Positions 22,959 to 31,446 of a DNA stretch of 34,269 nucleotides are shown here, in pieces. The stretch is from positions 1 to 34,269 of the forward strand of contig CAJTVF010000025.1 of the NCBI GenBank assembly GCA_910579435.1, read 5' to 3'. Positions within the stretch are counted from its first letter, which is position 1. Each line of letters opens with the position of its first letter. The stretch is from an uncultured Oscillibacter sp. Lineage in GTDB: Bacteria > Bacillota > Clostridia > Oscillospirales > Oscillospiraceae. The notes under the pieces are model-generated. The model had not been told where the DNA came from and did no database searches. It saw only the letters and a program-made list of their open reading frames with translations. The position numbers were made by a program, and so were the translations under genes.

Positions 22959-23828
22959 TCACTCCTTGAAATGCTCGTGGTTGAAGATATGGTCCACGCA
23001 GAAGCAGTGGTAGCCGGCGCAGCGGGAGCAGTAGCGGAACTCCAGGTCCGGATAGTCCGTGTCGGTCCGGTCGCAGACGGAGCACTTGCGGCGGTAGCCC
23101 TGCTGGGCCTCCTTCTTCCGCTGCTGGCGGACGGCGGACTTGAATTGAATCGTCTGGCGGGAGTTCCGGTGCCGGGCATAGGCCCTCCGCCGGTCCAGCT
23201 GGTCCACGATCTCGCACCAGAAGAAAATCAGGAAGTTCAAAAGGGCGATGACGGGCAGCAGGGCGCTGAGCCAGTCCCCCCGGAGCAGGGCGGCGATCAC
23301 GTCCACGGCGAAGAGGGCCAGGTCCGCCAGCGCCAGCCACTTGGCCTTCACCGGGATGATGTACAGCAGCATCAGCCGGGCGTCGGGATACAGGGCGGCG
23401 AAGGCCAGGAACATGGACATATTCACGTAATAGGTCCCCGTGAGAACGCCCGCGCCGAAGGCGTAGTAGCTGATGATGCCGGTGAGGATGGTCAGGACCA
23501 CGCCGGAGAGGTAATAGAGATTGAATTTTGGCGTGCCCCACTCCCGTTCCAGCATGGACCCGATGAAGTACATGAAGTACAGGGACAAAATCAGGCTGAA
23601 GGGCTCCGTGGACTGGGGGATAAAGATAAAGCTCACCAGCCGCCAGAGCTGGAAGCGGAGAATACTGCCCCATTCAAAGGCCATAGCCGCGTACGCCTGA
23701 TAATAGGTCATGCGCAGAAGGAAAAAGGCGGCGACATTTCCGATGACGATGTACAGCATAAGGTTGGGGACGCCGAAGTTGGGGTGCCGGAGCGCGAAGC
23801 GCTCCATGGCGCTGTTCAGCTTTCTCAA
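22959..23828 (-). CDS. Rhomboid-like membrane protein with a C-terminal cysteine/histidine zinc finger, probably inactive
   Basis: 289 residues. About six hydrophobic helices; the loop-1 region QLWRLVSFIFIP and the EREWG segment resemble the rhomboid core. The active site GxSG is not seen: the corresponding helix reads YYVNMSMFLAF, and no late-helix histidine is clear, so protease activity is doubtful. The C-terminal 45 residues carry CxxC, then CxxC, then HCFCVDH and HEH, a compact double zinc-binding module in the cytoplasm. The TTG start at 23828 was chosen because GGGAGGGAG lies just before it; an earlier TTG (23849) is also open. First gene of the envelope operon. Confidence 0.75.
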   Translation of the reverse strand: MRKLNSAMERFALRHPNFGVPNLMLYIVIGNVAAFFLLRMTYYQAYAAMAFEWGSILRFQLWRLVSFIFIPQSTEPFSLILSLYFMYFIGSMLEREWGTPKFNLYYLSGVVLTILTGIISYYAFGAGVLTGTYYVNMSMFLAFAALYPDARLMLLYIIPVKAKWLALADLALFAVDVIAALLRGDWLSALLPVIALLNFLIFFWCEIVDQLDRRRAYARHRNSRQTIQFKSAVRQQRKKEAQQGYRRKCSVCDRTDTDYPDLEFRYCSRCAGYHCFCVDHIFNHEHFKE

Positions 23829-23869
23829 GGAAGCTCCCTCCCGGTTCAAGTTTTTAGAAGTTAAAAAGC

Positions 23870-23875
23870 ATTATA
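23870..23875 (-). promoter_or_regulatory. -10 box of the envelope operon
   Basis: Perfect TATAAT on the minus strand, about 42 bases before the TTG start. The -35 is weak (TGACTT at 17 bases). Confidence 0.45.
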
Positions 23876-23960
23876 CCCCGTTCGCCGGAAAAAGTCACCA
23901 ACATTTTTTAAACATTGGGGCGGCTGGTAAAAAAAACCGGCGAAAAAGGGCGGAGGGCTC

Positions 23961-23988
23961 TTGACAAACCGCCCAGACCTGATAAAAT
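23961..23988 (+). promoter_or_regulatory. Promoter of the metK leader
   Basis: -35 TTGACA, 16-base spacer, -10 TAAAAT, about 20 bases before the riboswitch aptamer. Confidence 0.7.
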
Positions 23989-24006
23989 AAAGGGCAAGTA
24001 AATATC

Positions 24007-24096
24007 CTTATCAAGAGTGGCGGAGGGAACGGCCCAATGAAGCCACGGCAACCTGCGTTTGAAAGGTGCCAAATCCGGCGGAAACGACAGATGAGG
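24007..24096 (+). promoter_or_regulatory. SAM-I (S-box) riboswitch aptamer
   Basis: P1 pairs CTTATC (24007-24012) with GATGAG (24090-24095). Conserved core elements are present in order: AGAGTGGCGGAGGGA, CCCAATGAAGCC, CGGCAACC, AAGGTGCCAAATCC. SAM binding should stabilise P1 and favour the terminator that follows, switching metK off when SAM is plentiful. Confidence 0.96.
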
Positions 24097-24112
24097 AACG
24101 AGAAGGAGCTTC

Positions 24113-24145
24113 CCGTGCGTTTCGCGTCGAAACGCACGGTTTTTC
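24113..24145 (+). terminator. Riboswitch expression-platform terminator
   Basis: Perfect 12-bp stem CCGTGCGTTTCG / CGAAACGCACGG with a 3-base loop, then TTTTTC. It lies 17 bases after the aptamer and about 100 bases before metK. Confidence 0.88.
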
Positions 24146-24242
24146 TTTGCATCTCAGGGACCTTTCAGCCGGCAAAAAAATTGTCCCAGCGCGCGGGAGA
24201 AAACAGGCGCGCCGCCCCACAGGGGCCGAAAAGGAGCAAGCT

Positions 24243-25430
<1,188 letters not shown>

Positions 25431-25462
25431 GCGCGTTCGGCTTTACCGGAAAGTGAACGAAA

Positions 25463-25502
25463 CGGGGCGGCATGGTGAAAGCCATGCTGCCCCGCTGTTT
25501 TT
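25463..25502 (+). terminator. Terminator after metK
   Basis: CGGGGCGGCATGG pairs with CCATGCTGCCCCG, loop TGAAAG, followed by CTGTTTTTG. Confidence 0.85.
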
Positions 25503-25517
25503 GTAACCATTTGTCCC

Positions 25518-25546
25518 TTGCCCCGCGAAAAGTACCGTGATACAAT
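25518..25546 (+). promoter_or_regulatory. Promoter of the lipoprotein gene
   Basis: -35 TTGCCC, 17-base spacer, -10 TACAAT. Confidence 0.55.
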
Positions 25547-25606
25547 AAAGCGAATCAATTCAAGGCAGTCTGTGTATCTGTAAAACGGAATGAGAGGTTT
25601 GCTGTT

Positions 25607-26371
25607 ATGCGCCATTTTGGAGCCCTGCTGCTCATCGGAGCCCTCGCGGTTTTTCTGATAGGGTGTTCTTCCGGCACAATTGATAAAGATACGAAGGAAT
25701 CCCCGGAGGTGGTATCCGCCGCCGTTCCGGAGGAGGCGGAACCCTCTGAAACGCAGGGAGAGTCTCCCGCTTCCACAGTGCCCGGGAAAAAAGATGTGCT
25801 TGCCGCTCGGGAAAGAGCGCTGGAAGGGATGTCTCCGGAGCAAATTGAGCGCCTGAGCGAGGTTATCATCGCGGCCAACCTGCGGCTGGAGAGCGGATAT
25901 TTGTACGATGATATGTTTGGAAAGCTGGAGGACCCGGACAGTCTGTATTGGAACTATTTCGACCAGACAGGCGAAATTCAGATTGGCTGGGCCTATGACG
26001 GCAGTCTGGACATGGAGGCCGTCTGCCAGGCGGAAGGCCTCACCGAGGAGGCGTTCTACGCGAAGTACGGCACGGCGGTCTCCGCGGCGAACAACTACGC
26101 CGCAGACGATTTCATCACCCTGATGGAGGAATTGGAGGCGTCCGTGCAAAATGAGAACCTGAAAGCGGAGCTGCATGATCTGGCCCGGGAGATGGAACTG
26201 GCGAAGGGACGTGAAATGGAACACGTGAACAATGTATACAAAAAGCTCCACGACCTGGACTATTTCCTTCTGCGCTATGGGCCGGAAGTCTTTGAAAACT
26301 ATATATCCATTTATGATACGTCCACCGTTTCCAAATATTACGGAACCCTCTCTGTTTATAACACATTATAA
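25607..26371 (+). CDS. Predicted lipoprotein of unknown function
   Basis: 254 residues. A lipoprotein signal peptide ends in the lipobox LIGC with Cys20, so the mature protein is lipid-anchored outside the membrane. A Ser/Glu/Pro-rich linker (about 21-65) is followed by a helical, acidic domain containing SPEQIERLSEVI and a repeated Tyr/Phe/Asp pattern. I do not recognise a family. SD GAGAGG lies about 9 bases before the ATG. By eye the coding region is less GC-rich than its neighbours, which may point to recent acquisition. Its stop overlaps the 3' end of the convergent GNAT gene by six bases. Confidence 0.85.
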   Translation: MRHFGALLLIGALAVFLIGCSSGTIDKDTKESPEVVSAAVPEEAEPSETQGESPASTVPGKKDVLAARERALEGMSPEQIERLSEVIIAANLRLESGYLYDDMFGKLEDPDSLYWNYFDQTGEIQIGWAYDGSLDMEAVCQAEGLTEEAFYAKYGTAVSAANNYAADDFITLMEELEASVQNENLKAELHDLAREMELAKGREMEHVNNVYKKLHDLDYFLLRYGPEVFENYISIYDTSTVSKYYGTLSVYNTL

Positions 26372-26812
26372 TGCCATAGAAAAATACACCATATCCACCA
26401 GCTGCCGCCCCGCCTCAAAAATCGGGTGGTCGTAGTGGTCTGTAAAAAAGTTCTTCACCCGATGGCTTTCCCGGAAGCCGCACGCCTCATAAAACGGTGC
26501 CGTCAGCGGGCTGTCTCCGGTGCCAACCAGCAAACGCGTTCCCCGGCCCCGGTATGTCCGGGCCACATGCTCCACCATGGCCCGCCCATAGCCTCGCCGC
26601 TGGCTCTCCGGAGCCACGGCGAGGTTTTTGATCTCAAACGCCCCGCCGCCCTCCTCCGTCACCACGCACACACACCGGAGCCCGCCGTCGTACAGGGCCC
26701 ACAGCGTTCCCCGGTCCAGGTAGCGGGCGATCATGTCCTCCTGCTCGTCCCCCAGGAGAAGCAGGGGCAAGAAGTCCCGCTTATTGTCAGAAATTGTTCG
26801 AAATTCCATCAT
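26366..26812 (-). CDS. GNAT-family N-acetyltransferase
   Basis: 148 residues. Core motif A is IKNLAVAPESQRRGYGRAMVEHV (with the QRRGYG acetyl-CoA loop near residue 72), and the C-terminal FYEACGFRESHRV matches motif B. The substrate is not evident. Two adjacent ATG codons (26812 and 26809) follow AAGGGAG; the second has better spacing, so the true protein may be one residue shorter. Divergent from the 60-residue gene 46 bases away; convergent with the lipoprotein gene with no terminator between. Confidence 0.85.
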   Translation of the reverse strand: MMEFRTISDNKRDFLPLLLLGDEQEDMIARYLDRGTLWALYDGGLRCVCVVTEEGGGAFEIKNLAVAPESQRRGYGRAMVEHVARTYRGRGTRLLVGTGDSPLTAPFYEACGFRESHRVKNFFTDHYDHPIFEAGRQLVDMVYFSMAL

Positions 26813-26827
26813 AAACTCCCTTGAAAA

Positions 26828-26853
26828 CCGGGCAGACTAGGCCCGGAGGTGAT
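26828..26853 (+). promoter_or_regulatory. Hairpin abutting the Shine-Dalgarno of the 60-codon gene
   Basis: CCGGGC (26828-26833) pairs with GCCCGG (26841-26846). The last two G of the stem are the first two of the SD GGAGGTGAT (26845-26853), so folding could limit ribosome access. Confidence 0.4.
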
Positions 26854-26857
26854 TTGG

Positions 26858-27040
26858 ATGTATGGCGTGGAATATTTGAGCCTGGAGGACCTGCTGGATC
26901 AGGACCCCTCGGCTTACGAATTCTTCCAGACCCTGTCCCCGGAGGCCAAGGCCCTGCTGGAGGAGGACGACAGCGTGACCTCCTTCGCCCGCCTCCAGTC
27001 CAAGACGGCCCAAATGCGGCGGGCCGGATTGATGGAGTAG
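26858..27040 (+). CDS. Small acidic protein, 60 residues, unknown function
   Basis: The ATG lies 4 bases after an unusually complete SD (GGAGGTGAT). The product is soluble, acidic and probably helical (LSLEDLLDQDPSAYEFF and LSPEAKALLEEDD). No family is recognised. It is followed after 6 bases by a terminator hairpin. The excellent ribosome site and neighbour-like codon use argue for a real gene. Confidence 0.7.
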   Translation: MYGVEYLSLEDLLDQDPSAYEFFQTLSPEAKALLEEDDSVTSFARLQSKTAQMRRAGLME

Positions 27041-27046
27041 GAAAAA

Positions 27047-27072
27047 GCCGCCTGGGCGCTTGCCCAGGCGGC
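27047..27072. terminator. Terminator between the 60-codon gene and the chemoreceptor gene
   Basis: GCCGCCTGGGC pairs perfectly with GCCCAGGCGGC, loop GCTT. Five T follow on the minus strand; the plus-strand U-run is weaker. Confidence 0.75.
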
Positions 27073-27086
27073 CTTGTTCGCGTTTC

Positions 27087-28751
27087 TCAGCGTCCTCCCC
27101 GTTTGAGGCGGAACTTCTTGGTCTCGTCCTCCAGCTTGTGGACCTCTTCGAAGAGCTCCGAGCTGACGGCGGCGGACTCCTCGCTGCTGGCGGAGTTCGT
27201 CTGGACCACGGCGGAGATCTGGCTGATGCCCTCGGTGACCTGGGCGATGGAGGCGGCCTCGCCCTGGACCGCCTCGGCAATGGCGCCGATGGTGGTGTTG
27301 GACTGCATCACCAGCTCCAGGGTCTTTTTCAGGGACTCGGAAACCTGGCCCACGATGCGGCTGCCCTGCTCCGTGGCCTGGACGGAGTTGTCGATGAGGT
27401 CCTTGGTGGCCTTGGCGGCCTCGTCGGACCGGGTGGCGAGAGAGCGCACCTCGTCAGCGACGACGGCGAAGCCCTTGCCGGCGGAGCCCGCACGGGCGGC
27501 CTCCACGGCGGCGTTCAGCGCCAGGATGTTGGTCTGGAAGGCAATATCCTCAATGGTTTTGATGATACGCCCGATCTCCTGGGAGGAGTTGGTAATGTCC
27601 GTCATCGCGGAGACCATCTGCTCCATCTGCTGGCCGCTGATGGTCACCTGCTCGCCGGTGAGGCGGGCGTTTTCCAGGGCGGCGGCGGCGGACTGGACGT
27701 TCTGCGCCGCGCCCTTGGACAGGTCGTCCAAGGTGGCGTAAAGCTCTTCCACGGCGCTGGCCTGCTCTGTCGCGCCCTGGGCCAGGGCCTGGGCGCCGCT
27801 GGAGAGCTGTCCGGCGTTGCTGGAGACCCGGCCCTGGGTCTGGACGATGCTGCCCAGGGTGTCGGAGATGGTGGCGGTGAAGCTGTTGAGGGACGTCTCA
27901 ATGGACTGGAAGTCGCCGATGTAGGGCGCGGAGGTGGAGACGTCGAAATTCCCCTGGGACAGCTGGCCCATGACACGGTTGATATCCTCCACATAGCTGT
28001 GGATCAGGACCATGGATTTCTCCAGGGTGCCGGCCAGCTCGCCCAGCTCGTTTTCGGAATGGTAGTCCATCCGCAGGTCCAGATGACCCTCCTGGAGGGG
28101 ACGGGCGCGGTCGGTAATGAGGAGGATGGGCTTCACCACATGCTTGCCCACATAGGTGACCAGGCCGATGAGGCAGGTCAGGGCCAGCACCAGGCAGATA
28201 AAGCACACCAGCTGCATCTGGAGAATGAGGGAGTGCAGCTTTTCCAGGCCCGCGTTATTGGCCGCAGTCTCCAGCTCCACCACCTTATCCAGCTTGCCCA
28301 CCAGGGTGTTGATGTTGGAAAGGATGGTCTGGTGATAGTAGTTCTGCGCCTGGGCGGGATTGGTTTTCAGCTGCTCCAGCACCTGGGTGGCGGACTGGTG
28401 GATCTCCTTATGTAAGGGCTCCAGCTCGCTGCGCAGGGCCAGGATGGCGGGGTCGTCGGTCTCCGCGTTGCCATAGAGCCACTGCCCCAGGGTGCAGCCC
28501 GTGGGGTCCGTGCTGCCGGTGAACTCCGTCCCGGCGTAGAGGGCGTTGCTGAGGTTGCTGGCCCACTTATAGTGGGCGGTCTCCGCTCCCTGCGCCCGCT
28601 GGAGCAGGCTGGCGGCCTGGGTATTGGCGTTCTGGACGCTCTGAATGCGCAGAATGTTCGCTGTAGTCACGAAGCTGAACAGCAGAATCGAGGCTAGGGC
28701 CGCGACGGTGCGGATCCATACGGTCCGCTTGATGCTTTTTTTCATGTTCAT
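27087..28751 (-). CDS. Methyl-accepting chemotaxis protein with an extracellular CZB-like zinc domain
   Basis: 554 residues. A first transmembrane helix (about 12-34) is followed by an extracytoplasmic sensor of about 140 residues, a second helix (about 180-205), HAMP (with a second HAMP-like repeat) and the cytoplasmic signalling hairpin, whose tip reads IAFQTNILALNAAVEAARAG. The sensor matches the CZB pattern: His60 (HYKW), Cys86 in GCTLGQW, His114 and His118 (HKEIH), the usual three-His/one-Cys zinc set. CZB domains are known to bind zinc and, in some receptors, to sense hypochlorous acid. The ATG was placed at 28751, with GGAGG 11 bases upstream. Single gene with its own promoter. Confidence 0.9.
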   Translation of the reverse strand: MNMKKSIKRTVWIRTVAALASILLFSFVTTANILRIQSVQNANTQAASLLQRAQGAETAHYKWASNLSNALYAGTEFTGSTDPTGCTLGQWLYGNAETDDPAILALRSELEPLHKEIHQSATQVLEQLKTNPAQAQNYYHQTILSNINTLVGKLDKVVELETAANNAGLEKLHSLILQMQLVCFICLVLALTCLIGLVTYVGKHVVKPILLITDRARPLQEGHLDLRMDYHSENELGELAGTLEKSMVLIHSYVEDINRVMGQLSQGNFDVSTSAPYIGDFQSIETSLNSFTATISDTLGSIVQTQGRVSSNAGQLSSGAQALAQGATEQASAVEELYATLDDLSKGAAQNVQSAAAALENARLTGEQVTISGQQMEQMVSAMTDITNSSQEIGRIIKTIEDIAFQTNILALNAAVEAARAGSAGKGFAVVADEVRSLATRSDEAAKATKDLIDNSVQATEQGSRIVGQVSESLKKTLELVMQSNTTIGAIAEAVQGEAASIAQVTEGISQISAVVQTNSASSEESAAVSSELFEEVHKLEDETKKFRLKRGGR

Positions 28752-28796
28752 AGACGCTGTATCCTCCCACTCGGTTTTCAATTGAGCAATGGTTTT

Positions 28797-28824
28797 ATTA
28801 TAGCATACTTCCATGATATTGCAA
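28797..28824 (-). promoter_or_regulatory. Promoter of the chemoreceptor gene
   Basis: Minus strand: -35 TTGCAA, 16-base spacer, -10 TATAAT with an extended TG (TGCTATAAT). It starts about 45 bases before the ATG. Confidence 0.65.
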
Positions 28825-28892
28825 TAATAACTGCGAAAATGATGTCGAAAATTTTTCCCAATTTCAGCCCGTTCAGCAAAATCACGAAAACG

Positions 28893-28967
28893 ATTGTCCG
28901 CCGGAGGCGTACGCGGGGGAGGGGATAGTTTCTCAGTGTTTCGAATTGTCCTCTGCCGGAGGACAAT
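28893..28967. promoter_or_regulatory. Inverted repeat with a partial second copy, possible operator
   Basis: ATTGTCCTC pairs with GAGGACAAT (28945-28967, loop TGCCG). A related sequence, ATTGTCC then GCCGGAGG, lies at 28893-28907. It sits between the divergent chemoreceptor and liv promoters and has no U-run, so a protein-binding site is possible. Confidence 0.35.
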
Positions 28968-29039
28968 CGGCCGCCGGTTTAATGGCGAGGCCCTTGGGGG
29001 ACGGCAAAATCCGGGGAATCTTTCTGTGAAGAATTTACC

Positions 29040-29068
29040 TTGCCAAATTGGAGAAAAAGACGTAGAAT
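29040..29068 (+). promoter_or_regulatory. Promoter of the liv operon
   Basis: -35 TTGCCA, 17-base spacer, -10 TAGAAT, about 50 bases before livJ. Confidence 0.6.
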
Positions 29069-29117
29069 AAATAAGATATCAGGACGAAGGTCCGATTGTT
29101 ATAGGAGGATGAAAAGA

Positions 29118-30323
29118 ATGAAACAGTTTTTCGCGATGCTTCTGGCTCTTGTCATGGCGCTGAGCCTGGCCGCCTGCGGCGGCAGCGGCGGTTCCGAAGG
29201 CTCCGGCGGCTCCCAGCCCTCCGGCGGCGGCAGCTCCGGCGGGGACAAGGTTGTTAAAATCGGCGTGTTTGAGCCCGCCACCGGAGACTCCGGTGCCGGC
29301 GGCAAGCAGGAGATGCTGGGCATGCAGTACGCCAACAAGGAGACCCCCACGGTGGTAATCGGCGGAGAGACCTACACCGTCGAGCTGGTTTACGCCGACA
29401 ACGCCTCCGACGCCTCCAAGGCTCCCACCGCCGCCTCCCAGCTGGTGAGCCAGGACGTGAGCCTGGTGCTGGGCACCTACGGCTCCAGCTCCGCCATCGC
29501 CGGCGGCCCCATCTTCGGCGAGGCGGGCCTTGCCGCCATCGGCGTCACCTGCACGAACCCCGGCGTCACCGCGGGCAACGACTACTACTTCCGCATCTGC
29601 TTCCTGGACCCCTTCCAGGGCACGGTCCTCGCCAACTTCGCCCAGGAGAAGTTCTCCGCCAAGAAGGCGTACCTCCTCGGCGAGCTGGGCAACGACTATG
29701 ACCAGGGACTTCTGAACTACTTCGAGCAGGCCTTTGACGGCGACGTGGTGAAGGACTCCTTCCCCACCAACACCTCTGACTTCTCCACCTATCTGAACAA
29801 GGCCGTGGCCGAGGGCGCGGACGTCATCTTCTGCCCCGTGTCCATCGCCTACTCCACCCAGATCGTGAAGCTGGCCGCCTCCATGAACCTGGAGATCCCC
29901 ATCCTGGGATCCGATACCCTGGACAGCAACAAGGTCCTGGAGGCCGCCAAGGGCTCCAACGTCCAGATTTACGTCTCCACCTTCTACCAGGAGGGCGGCG
30001 CGCCGGACTTCGATAACGGCATCAAGGCCTGGCTGGCGGAGGACTCCACCGCCATGACCAACAACGGAGGAAACGACACCATCGCGGCGGTGACCGCCAT
30101 GGGCTATGACGCGTACTATGTGGCCCTGGAGGCCCTGAAGGCCGCCGGCTCTCCCGACAAGGCCGCTGTCAAGGCCGCCCTGCCCAGCCTGACCTACACC
30201 GGCGTATCCGGCGACATCGCCTTTGACGAGGTGGGCGACGCCGTCCGGGATACCGCCTATATCAAGACGGCGGACAACGCCGCCGGCGCCTGGACCCTGG
30301 AGACCGTCCAGACCGCGAAGTAA
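29118..30323 (+). CDS. livJ: Branched-chain amino acid ABC transporter, substrate-binding lipoprotein
   Basis: 401 residues. The signal peptide ends in LAAC with Cys20, then a Gly/Ser-rich linker and a type I periplasmic-binding fold (VKIGVFEPATGDSGAGG at its start; LGTYGSSSAIAGGPIF in the first lobe). It captures Leu/Ile/Val or related amino acids outside the membrane and delivers them to LivHM. The ATG at 29118 has AGGAGG 9 bases upstream; the earlier ATG at 29109 directly abuts it and is unlikely. First gene of the operon and probably the most expressed, since a hairpin follows its stop. Confidence 0.95.
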   Translation: MKQFFAMLLALVMALSLAACGGSGGSEGSGGSQPSGGGSSGGDKVVKIGVFEPATGDSGAGGKQEMLGMQYANKETPTVVIGGETYTVELVYADNASDASKAPTAASQLVSQDVSLVLGTYGSSSAIAGGPIFGEAGLAAIGVTCTNPGVTAGNDYYFRICFLDPFQGTVLANFAQEKFSAKKAYLLGELGNDYDQGLLNYFEQAFDGDVVKDSFPTNTSDFSTYLNKAVAEGADVIFCPVSIAYSTQIVKLAASMNLEIPILGSDTLDSNKVLEAAKGSNVQIYVSTFYQEGGAPDFDNGIKAWLAEDSTAMTNNGGNDTIAAVTAMGYDAYYVALEALKAAGSPDKAAVKAALPSLTYTGVSGDIAFDEVGDAVRDTAYIKTADNAAGAWTLETVQTAK

Positions 30324-30344
30324 CTTTTCGCGAGAGAAAAGTTA
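30321..30344 (+). promoter_or_regulatory. Hairpin on the livJ stop codon
   Basis: TAACTTTTC pairs perfectly with GAAAAGTTA; the stop codon TAA is in the stem. Such hairpins often protect the 3' end of a binding-protein mRNA and lower expression of downstream permease genes. Confidence 0.55.
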
Positions 30345-30372
30345 CCAAAAGAGCTTTCGCTCGCTCTGGCAG

Positions 30373-30515
30373 CTTGGTGATTGACCAAGTCGAAGCGACG
30401 GCAACTTAGATTTGCGATTCCGCTGGCCTGTCGGGGGGAAAATCCCCCGGCAGGCATCGGCGTTTCACAGGACCGCCTCGAAAGCGGCTGGTTCGGCCTT
30501 TTTCGAGACGGTCCT
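30373..30515 (+). other. Structured spacer between livJ and livH
   Basis: Three further inverted repeats follow each other: CTTGGT/ACCAAG (30373-30389); GCCTGTCGGGGG/CCCCCGGCAGGC (30426-30455, one G-U); and AGGACCG plus CTCGAAA pairing with TTTCGAG plus CGGTCCT (30469-30515). No ORF with a ribosome site is present. It may be an attenuator, a processing region or an inserted repetitive element. Confidence 0.45.
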
Positions 30516-30555
30516 CCGCATGCCCCATATCAAAACGACAAGGGAGGGTTCCCTC

Positions 30556-31431
30556 GTGCAATACGCCATTTCCATTCTGCTCTCCGGCGTGTCCCTGGGC
30601 GGACAGTACGCCCTGATCGCCATTGGGTATACCATGGTCTACGGCATCCTGCGCCTGATTAACTTCGCCCACGGCGACGTGTTCATGGTGGCGGGCCTGA
30701 TGATGGTCTACCTCACCGCCGGCCTGCCCCTGGCGGCGTCCATCCCCCTGGTGCTGGTCCTGACGGTGCTTTTGGGCTTCGTCATCGAGCGGGCGGCCTA
30801 CAAGCCCCTGCGGGAAGCGCCCCGCATGAGCGTCATGATCTCCGCCATCGGCGTGAGCTACCTGCTCCAGAACCTGGCGACCTATGTCACCGGCGGCCTG
30901 CCCCAGATGTACCCGGAGATTCCCGGCATCTCCAATACCATCACCATTGCCGGCGTGCCCACGAAGGTGGTCACCGTGGTGACCCCCGTCCTGGTGCTGG
31001 CCCTAGTGCTGGCCCTGACCCAGCTGATTCACCACACCAAGGTGGGCATGGCCATGCGGGCCGTGGCCAAGGACTTCGAGACCGCCCAGCTCATGGGCAT
31101 CCGAATCAACGCCGTCATCTCCGTCACCTTCATCATCGGTTCCTTCCTGGCGGCGGTGGGCTCCGTGCTGTACTTCACCAATTACCAGTCCATCGTCCCC
31201 CTGTCCGGCTCCCTGCCGGGGCTCCGGGCCTTTGTGGCGGCGGTGTTCGGGGGCATCGGCTCCATCCCCGGGGCGGTGGTGGGGGCCTTCATCATCGGTC
31301 TGTCCGAGAGCGTTATCAAGGGCTCTAACTGGAGCATTTTCTCCGACGCCTTCACCTTTGCCCTGCTCATCATCATCCTGGTGGTGAAGCCCACGGGCCT
31401 CTTCGGTGAAAAGGTCACCGACAAAGTGTAA
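30556..31431 (+). CDS. livH: Branched-chain amino acid ABC transporter permease
   Basis: 291 residues with eight or so membrane helices. The family motif GYTMVYGILRLINFAHGD is near residues 25-42 and a GGIGSIPGAVVGAF motif lies near the C-terminus. It forms the membrane channel with LivM. The start is GTG, chosen because GGGAGG lies 7 bases upstream; the open frame extends into the structured spacer but has no ribosome site there. Followed by livM after 15 bases. Confidence 0.95.
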   Translation: MQYAISILLSGVSLGGQYALIAIGYTMVYGILRLINFAHGDVFMVAGLMMVYLTAGLPLAASIPLVLVLTVLLGFVIERAAYKPLREAPRMSVMISAIGVSYLLQNLATYVTGGLPQMYPEIPGISNTITIAGVPTKVVTVVTPVLVLALVLALTQLIHHTKVGMAMRAVAKDFETAQLMGIRINAVISVTFIIGSFLAAVGSVLYFTNYQSIVPLSGSLPGLRAFVAAVFGGIGSIPGAVVGAFIIGLSESVIKGSNWSIFSDAFTFALLIIILVVKPTGLFGEKVTDKV

Positions 31432-31446
31432 GGGAGGCGGACGGTT

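Noticed and set aside
22954..23673. N-terminal extension of the LTA-synthase-like protein
   Set aside because: The extension is the out-of-frame reading of the rhomboid-like gene; a TTG with a good SD starts the real protein at 22953.
24066..24242. N-terminal extension of MetK
   Set aside because: This stretch is the SAM-I riboswitch and its terminator; MetK proteins begin at the MARHYLFTSE-type start.
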